The position numbers and the translations under genes are program-made. The notes under the pieces were generated by a model. It ran no database searches. It was not told the DNA's origin and was given only the letters and a program-made list of their open reading frames with translations. Of a stretch of DNA of 64,000 nt, positions 59,547 to 64,000 are shown piece after piece; the first letter of the stretch is position 1; each line of letters starts with the position of its first letter. The DNA comes from DATFQE01 sp963733845 (GTDB taxonomy: Bacteria > Actinomycetota > Thermoleophilia > Gaiellales > Gaiellaceae), in NCBI GenBank assembly GCA_963733845.1, contig CAVTEM010000005.1:248001-312000 (forward strand), written 5' to 3'.

Positions 59547-60547
59547 CCTACGAGAACGTCTCGAAGAACTACGACGGCACGGTCGCCGTCAGCGACCTCT
59601 CACTCGAGGTCGGCGACGGCGAGTTCATCGTGCTCGTCGGCCCATCCGGCTGCGGCAAGAGCACGGCGCTCCGGATGCTCGCCGGCCTCGAGCGGATCTC
59701 GGAGGGGCGGATCCTGATCGGCGACCGGGTGGTGAACAACGTCCGGCCCGCGGCGCGGGACGTCGCGATGGTCTTCCAGTCCTACGCGCTGTATCCACAC
59801 ATGACCGTGTACGACAATCTCGCCTTCGCGCTGCGCAACAAGCGGCTCCCGAAGCGCGAGATCGACGAGCGCGTGCGCCGCGCCGGCGAGGTCCTGCAGC
59901 TCGCCGAGCTGCTCAAGCGGAAGCCGAAGCAGCTCTCGGGCGGGCAGCGGCAGCGGGTGGCGCTGGGGCGGGCGATCGTGCGCGAGCCGGTCGTCTTCCT
60001 GATGGACGAGCCGCTGTCCAACCTCGACGCGAAGCTCCGCGTCGAGACACGCGCGGAGATCCTCAAGCTCCAGCAGCGGCTGGCGACTACGACCGTCTAC
60101 GTGACCCACGACCAGGTCGAGGCGATGACGATGGGCCACCGGATCGCAGTGCTACGCGACGGCGTCCTGCAGCAGGTCGGCAGTCCCGAGGAGCTCTATA
60201 CGAAGCCGACGAACGTCTTCGTCGCAGGCTTCATCGGCTCGCCGGCGATGAATCTCGTCCCGGCGCCGATCGTCGACGGAGGCGGCTCCGGTGTCATCCT
60301 GGGCTTCCGGCCCGAGCACGTGCGCGTTGGGGGCGGGGGCGACGGCCTGATCTTCGACGCGCGCGTGGAGGTCGTCGAGTACCTCGGCGACGAACAGCTC
60401 GTCCACATAGTCCGCGGAGAGACGCCCCTGCTCGCCAAGCTGCCCATCGAAGAGCGCGTGCGCCAGGGCGACGAGCTCACCTTCACGGTCCCGCACGGCA
60501 AGCTGCACCGCTTCGACGCGGACAGCGAAGAGCGGCTCGGCGACTGA
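59534..60547 (+). CDS. Sugar ABC transporter ATPase (MsmK/UgpC-like)
   Basis: The 337-residue ATPase has Walker A VGPSGCGKST, Q-loop FQSYALYPHMTVYDNL, signature LSGGQRQRVALGRAI, Walker B VFLMDEPLSNLDAKLR and switch VTHDQVEAMT, plus a regulatory C-terminal TOBE domain (ILGFRPEHVRV, VVEYLGDEQLVHI). ATG 59534 follows GAGGCATCGAACG. Such ATPases often serve several sugar transporters; here it is encoded with its permeases. Confidence 0.92.
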   Translation: MASVTYENVSKNYDGTVAVSDLSLEVGDGEFIVLVGPSGCGKSTALRMLAGLERISEGRILIGDRVVNNVRPAARDVAMVFQSYALYPHMTVYDNLAFALRNKRLPKREIDERVRRAGEVLQLAELLKRKPKQLSGGQRQRVALGRAIVREPVVFLMDEPLSNLDAKLRVETRAEILKLQQRLATTTVYVTHDQVEAMTMGHRIAVLRDGVLQQVGSPEELYTKPTNVFVAGFIGSPAMNLVPAPIVDGGGSGVILGFRPEHVRVGGGGDGLIFDARVEVVEYLGDEQLVHIVRGETPLLAKLPIEERVRQGDELTFTVPHGKLHRFDADSEERLGD

Positions 60548-60550
60548 GCG

Positions 60551-62641
60551 CTAGCGCTTCTTTTTGACGGTGATCGTGACTGGACTGCTGGTCGTGGTCG
60601 CGCCGGCGTTGTCGGTCGCCCGTGCGGTCAGCGTGTAGGTGCCGGCGGAGCCAGTGTTCCACTGAGTCGCGTAGGGGGCGGTCGTGTCTTCGCTCAGCCT
60701 CGTCGCGCCATTGAAGAACTCGACCCGGGTCACGGTGCCGTCGGCGTCGGCAGCGGTCGCCGCGAGCGAGATCTTGGCCGGGGAGGTGAAGCTGACGCCG
60801 TTCGACGTGAGCGACACGCTCGGCGGCTGATTCGACGGCGGCGGAGGCGGAGGCGGAGGCGGAGGCGGCGGAGGTGGCGGCGGTGGAGGCGGCGGAGGTG
60901 GCGGAGGAGGAGGAGGAGGAGGAGGAGGAGGCGGCGGGGGCGGTGGGGCCGCGGCGTCGAGTTGGACCATCCTCGCCACCGACGGGACGCCGGCGGAGTC
61001 GGTGATGAAGAGCATGTAGGCGCCCGGGACCGCCGTGTTCAGGTTTGCGGGGACGGTCGCCGTCAGCGTGCCGAGGCCGGGTGTGAAGGAAAGCGGGACG
61101 TAGCGCTGCTCCATCTCGACAGAGTGCGTTTGCGAACCCAGCCGGATCAGCCCGACCCTGTTGATCGAAGCGGCGTTCGGCGTGTTGATCTGGAAGGACG
61201 TACCGTGGCTGACCGTGCCAGGCGCGCCGGTGATTTCGGGACGCGGTGCAAGCTGCCCGGAGCCGTCCTTTCTGAACAGGTACGGCGGTGTGAAGACCTC
61301 GGCGTTCTTCGCCAGGTAGCCAACCTGATCGCAGGTGCCGCAGATGCCGCCGCCCGACGAGAGCACGCGGCCGTCCGGGAGCAGCAGGGCGGTCGAGTGA
61401 TACTGGCGTGTCACAGCCTGCGCCGCGAGCGTGGTCCATTGACCCGTCGCGGGGTTCCACCGCTCTGCGTTGTAGACGCCTCCGTTCATATCGATGAGTG
61501 ATGCCCCGGTCGAGTTGCCTCCGGTCGCCAGGACGCTCCCGTCGGCCAGCAGCGTGAGATTGTGCTGGCGACGGCCGAAGGCCATTGGCGAAGTGGCGGC
61601 GACTTGGGGCGTGGCGCCGTTCGTGTCGATCACAAGCGCGCTGTTCGATGAAGACCCGCCACCGGCCACGAGCGTCTTGCCGATGTCATAGACCGCGTGG
61701 CTTCCGTAACCGCGGTTGATTCCGTCGCGCTGGCCGAAGCTCTGCCAGGAGCCCCCGCCCGTCGGGTCGAGCTTCCGCAGGGTCTGATCTGGCCCCGAGT
61801 AGAAGACGCGACCGTCGGGCGCAACGTCCAGCCAGGGATAGAGCGGCAGGTTGAGCGAGGCAGTGCTCAGTGTCCGCAGGGTCCCATCGGTCTTCCGCAC
61901 CTCAGGAGTATCGGGACCGCCTTCCGTGATCAGCATCTCGCCGTTCGTCAGCGGCGTTACGGACGGATACCAGCGAGCGGCCGCCATAGTGGGACCCAGG
62001 CTCCAGCGGCTGGTCACAGGGTTGAATAGATGCGTCTGCGCGATCCCCTGAAGTTGCGCGTTCTTGTTTCCGCCCGCGATGAACAAGGAACCGTCGAAGA
62101 GGTGCGCGAAACCGGCGCAGAAAATGTTGTAACCCGTATCGACCGTGGCGGGTGTATGGATGCCCGTGCTGGGGTCGTAGACGGTGGCTCTCGTGAAGTT
62201 GTGAACGGGGAAGGCCTCGGTCGCGGCATCGCCGACGGAGTCCCAGGCGAGCACTTTGCCGTTCGGAAGGAGCGCCGCGTGAATGCCGACGACGGGCCAG
62301 TTCTCCACTGGGCTCCATTGCCCGACCTGCCCGGGATCGTCCGCGAGGACAGCGGCGATCGCCTGCGACGCCCACGCTGACCGGAGCCGGGTTCCACTGT
62401 TGAGCTCCGCCTCCGTCGCCGCACTGTGGACGACCGCATCCTCGGCCTGATGACCCGCCCGCGTGTTGACGTCGTGCGCCACGCCGGCGCCGGGAGCACC
62501 AAGTGCCGCCGCCAGCACCAGCGCGACGACGAGCGCAGCACGGGTCACCGACGCGCGTCGGCGCGCCGCATACCGGCGGAGGAGGGTGGCCGCAGAAGTC
62601 ACCGCCAAGAAAGCATTAACACCGCGCCCGTCGAAGTTCAA
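60551..62641 (-). CDS. Secreted galactose-oxidase-like copper radical oxidase with poly-proline linker
   Basis: The 696-residue protein has a kelch-type beta-propeller with DUF1929. Copper radical oxidase residues are visible: Cys in GYNIFCAGFAHLFDG, Tyr in AARWYPSVTPL, Tyr-His in TRQYHSTALLLPDGRVLSSG and His in SQTHSVEMEQRY, as in galactose oxidase and actinobacterial GlxA. A run of 37 prolines links it to a C-terminal immunoglobulin-like domain (SVSLTSNGVSFTSPAKISLA). The signal is best read from GTG 62548 (TRAALVVALVLAAALGAPG), although the frame starts at ATG 62641. Substrate could be a surface glycan or alcohol. Confidence 0.8.
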   Translation of the reverse strand: MNFDGRGVNAFLAVTSAATLLRRYAARRRASVTRAALVVALVLAAALGAPGAGVAHDVNTRAGHQAEDAVVHSAATEAELNSGTRLRSAWASQAIAAVLADDPGQVGQWSPVENWPVVGIHAALLPNGKVLAWDSVGDAATEAFPVHNFTRATVYDPSTGIHTPATVDTGYNIFCAGFAHLFDGSLFIAGGNKNAQLQGIAQTHLFNPVTSRWSLGPTMAAARWYPSVTPLTNGEMLITEGGPDTPEVRKTDGTLRTLSTASLNLPLYPWLDVAPDGRVFYSGPDQTLRKLDPTGGGSWQSFGQRDGINRGYGSHAVYDIGKTLVAGGGSSSNSALVIDTNGATPQVAATSPMAFGRRQHNLTLLADGSVLATGGNSTGASLIDMNGGVYNAERWNPATGQWTTLAAQAVTRQYHSTALLLPDGRVLSSGGGICGTCDQVGYLAKNAEVFTPPYLFRKDGSGQLAPRPEITGAPGTVSHGTSFQINTPNAASINRVGLIRLGSQTHSVEMEQRYVPLSFTPGLGTLTATVPANLNTAVPGAYMLFITDSAGVPSVARMVQLDAAAPPPPPPPPPPPPPPPPPPPPPPPPPPPPPPPPPPPPPSNQPPSVSLTSNGVSFTSPAKISLAATAADADGTVTRVEFFNGATRLSEDTTAPYATQWNTGSAGTYTLTARATDNAGATTTSSPVTITVKKKR
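60836..60946 (-). repeat. Low-complexity tract encoding 37 consecutive prolines
   Basis: On the plus strand this is an uninterrupted run of NGG triplets, mostly CGG and AGG, with a stretch of eight AGG in a row. It encodes the rigid linker between the oxidase propeller and the C-terminal Ig-like domain. Mixed codons suggest an old tract; the pure AGG run is a likely site of length variation or of assembly error. Confidence 0.9.
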
Positions 62642-62709
62642 GAGCGCTCTGCGAGTCGCCAGATCCGAATCGACGAACCCGTGCGAGTCAATCCTCTAGT
62701 GTCGCCGTC

Positions 62710-64000
62710 GTGACGGAGACCGAGGAGCTGGGGCGTGGCGGGCGGCTGCGCGGCGGCGCTACGGGCGAGCTCGTGGCCGCGGCCTATGCGGCCGAGAGTG
62801 CCCACGGCCCGCGTCTGGCTCGCGGGTTGTCGCTCGCAGATCTCGCGCACGCCGTCGCACTCATCGAGGGTGGCGACCTCGCTGGCGAGGACGCGAAGTC
62901 GCTCCTCCGGGGGCTGCTCGAGCTGCACGCGATCCCCGGCGACGAGTTCCCGTGGGACCCGTCGCTCGGCGACGCGTTCAACGCACGCGAGGCCGAGCTC
63001 GAGCGGCGCGTCGGACGGGCGGCCGCCGGCTGGCTGAGCGCCGGCCGTCCACGACGCGAGGCGTTTCGCGTCGCGCTCCGGTTGACGGCCCGTGCGGGCG
63101 CGCGCGAGCTGCATGACGCGCTCGTCGACCAGGCGGCGGCGCTCGTCCGGCACGTAGGCGCGACGCGCACCGCGCTCGCGACCGACTACACCTACCTCCA
63201 GCCGGCACAGCCGACCACCGTCGGCCACCTCCTCCTGGCGTACGCCTACCCGGCGCTTCGCGACGGTGACCGGGCGCGCGCCTCGCACGCCGCCCTAGGG
63301 GCGAGCGTTGCGGGGGCCGGCGGGAGCGCGGGCTCACGCTGGTCGCTCGATCGCGCGCGACTCGCCGAGCTGCTCGGCTGCGACGGAATCGTCGAGCACG
63401 CCAAGGACGCGGCGTGGCAGGCCGACGTGTACCTCGAGCTACTTGCGACGCTCGCGATCGCCGCGACGCACCAGAGCCAGCTCGGCCAGGACTTCGAGAT
63501 CTACGCCAGCCAGGAGTTCGGTCTGGTCGAGCTCGCGGACGCCCACAGTCGCGCAAGCGCGCTGATGCCGCAGAAGAAGAATCCGTATGCACTCGCCGCG
63601 ATACGCACGCAGGCAGGTCAGGCAGCCGGCGACGTCGCCAGCGCGCTCGTCGCGCTGCACACCGGGTCGGCGCGCACGGATCACTTCCACCTGCTTAACG
63701 GCATCGTTCCACGAGCGCTCGACGAGGCGGTCGCGATCGGCCGGTTGACCGCGTCCGTGCTGGACGGCATCGAGCTGCGGACGGAGCGCTTCGCTCAGAT
63801 CGCACGCGAGAGCTTCGTCACCGCCGCCGACGTCGCCGACGTCCTCGCGCTGACGGGAGACATCGACTACCGCAGTGCGCACAAGATCGTCGGGCGCGCG
63901 GTCCGCGACCTCGTCGACGCCGGCGAGCCGTCTTCGCAGCTGACGCCGGACCGCCTTGCTGCGGCGTCCGTGGCCGCGATCGGTAGGCCGGTCGAGGTCG
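62710..64000 (+). CDS. argH: Argininosuccinate lyase family protein, 3' end outside the window
   Basis: The open frame runs from GTG 62710 to the window end (430 codons). The fumarase/aspartase-superfamily signature is SALMPQKKNPYALA (residues about 287-300), the site of the flexible catalytic loop. The N-terminus GGRLRGGATGELVAAAYAAES corresponds to the ArgH W-GGR pattern in weak form, and TDYTYLQPAQPTTVGHLLLA is the ArgH-like TxxQ-AxP block. Argininosuccinate lyase is the best match, but other lyases of the family are possible. An arginase-family gene at 45 kb would act downstream. Confidence 0.75.
   Translation, partial: MTETEELGRGGRLRGGATGELVAAAYAAESAHGPRLARGLSLADLAHAVALIEGGDLAGEDAKSLLRGLLELHAIPGDEFPWDPSLGDAFNAREAELERRVGRAAAGWLSAGRPRREAFRVALRLTARAGARELHDALVDQAAALVRHVGATRTALATDYTYLQPAQPTTVGHLLLAYAYPALRDGDRARASHAALGASVAGAGGSAGSRWSLDRARLAELLGCDGIVEHAKDAAWQADVYLELLATLAIAATHQSQLGQDFEIYASQEFGLVELADAHSRASALMPQKKNPYALAAIRTQAGQAAGDVASALVALHTGSARTDHFHLLNGIVPRALDEAVAIGRLTASVLDGIELRTERFAQIARESFVTAADVADVLALTGDIDYRSAHKIVGRAVRDLVDAGEPSSQLTPDRLAAASVAAIGRPVEV

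Noticed and set aside
60836..60946. NGG triplet run considered as a tandem repeat or CRISPR-like array
   Set aside because: There are no spacers or direct repeats of CRISPR size; it simply encodes a proline linker.

Overview
The window is 64 kb of GC-rich, gene-dense bacterial chromosome. The gene content points to a high-GC actinobacterium of a deep lineage, most likely Thermoleophilia-like (Gaiellales or Solirubrobacterales). This is an inference from several things together: GarA-like FHA and FtsR-like MerR genes side by side, MurT/GatD, F420-type enzymes, a RodZ-like helix-turn-helix protein, two sigma-70 factors of the RpoD type and very frequent GTG/TTG starts. No rRNA, tRNA, CRISPR array, prophage or insertion sequence was found. 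The window looks like core chromosome with a few accessory patches.

Layout. 1-12 kb: nucleoside salvage (ribokinase, nucleoside hydrolase), a frame-broken luciferase-like oxidoreductase, FtsK, and a BMP-type nucleoside ABC transporter (two tandem binding proteins, one ATPase, two permeases). 12-16 kb: rodZ-like, cinA, thpR, recA, recX. 16-21 kb: rny, miaB, miaA fused to an acetyltransferase. 21-24.5 kb: dapF converging on dapD-dapC-dapE (succinylase route to diaminopimelate). 24.5-29 kb: hflX, dut and a NUDIX gene converging on gatD-murT. 29-33.5 kb: a homing-endonuclease-repeat protein, a stand-alone glutaminase domain, two sigma factors and a PHP phosphatase. 33.5-34.3 kb: a non-coding stretch with a strong terminator and a possible small RNA. 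34.3-41.1 kb: small membrane and zinc-site proteins, apt, an ftsR-like gene, a zinc-ribbon FHA gene, an RsiG-like coiled-coil gene, a GDP-mannose pyrophosphorylase/phosphomannomutase-like fusion and a CDP-alcohol phosphatidyltransferase. 41-46.6 kb: hutF, a large secreted repeat protein, an arginase-family gene and a small zinc-site protein. 46.7-51.2 kb: a lipid kinase, an MFS-PAP2-glycosyltransferase triple fusion, a second PAP2 phosphatase and a deazaflavin-dependent oxidoreductase. 51.2-55.5 kb: modC-modB-modA with a TAT-exported ferritin-like gene, divergent from a PadR-TrmO fusion. 55.6-60.5 kb: a complete sugar ABC transporter with a YesL-like gene. 60.5-64 kb: a secreted galactose-oxidase-like protein and the start of an argininosuccinate lyase gene.

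How the genes work together. The nucleoside hydrolase, ribokinase and BMP transporter form a plausible nucleoside uptake and salvage module. The Dap enzymes, MurT/GatD and FtsK belong to cell-wall synthesis and division. The 46.7-51.2 kb block joins lipid kinase, lipid phosphatase and lipid-linked sugar transfer domains and is the best candidate for an undescribed system.

Caveat on quality. At least nine genes need one or more frame changes to give a complete protein, often at short homopolymers and with conserved residues continuing perfectly in the next frame. Residual assembly indels are the simplest explanation, so frame-broken genes are described as probable intact genes unless many shifts are needed.
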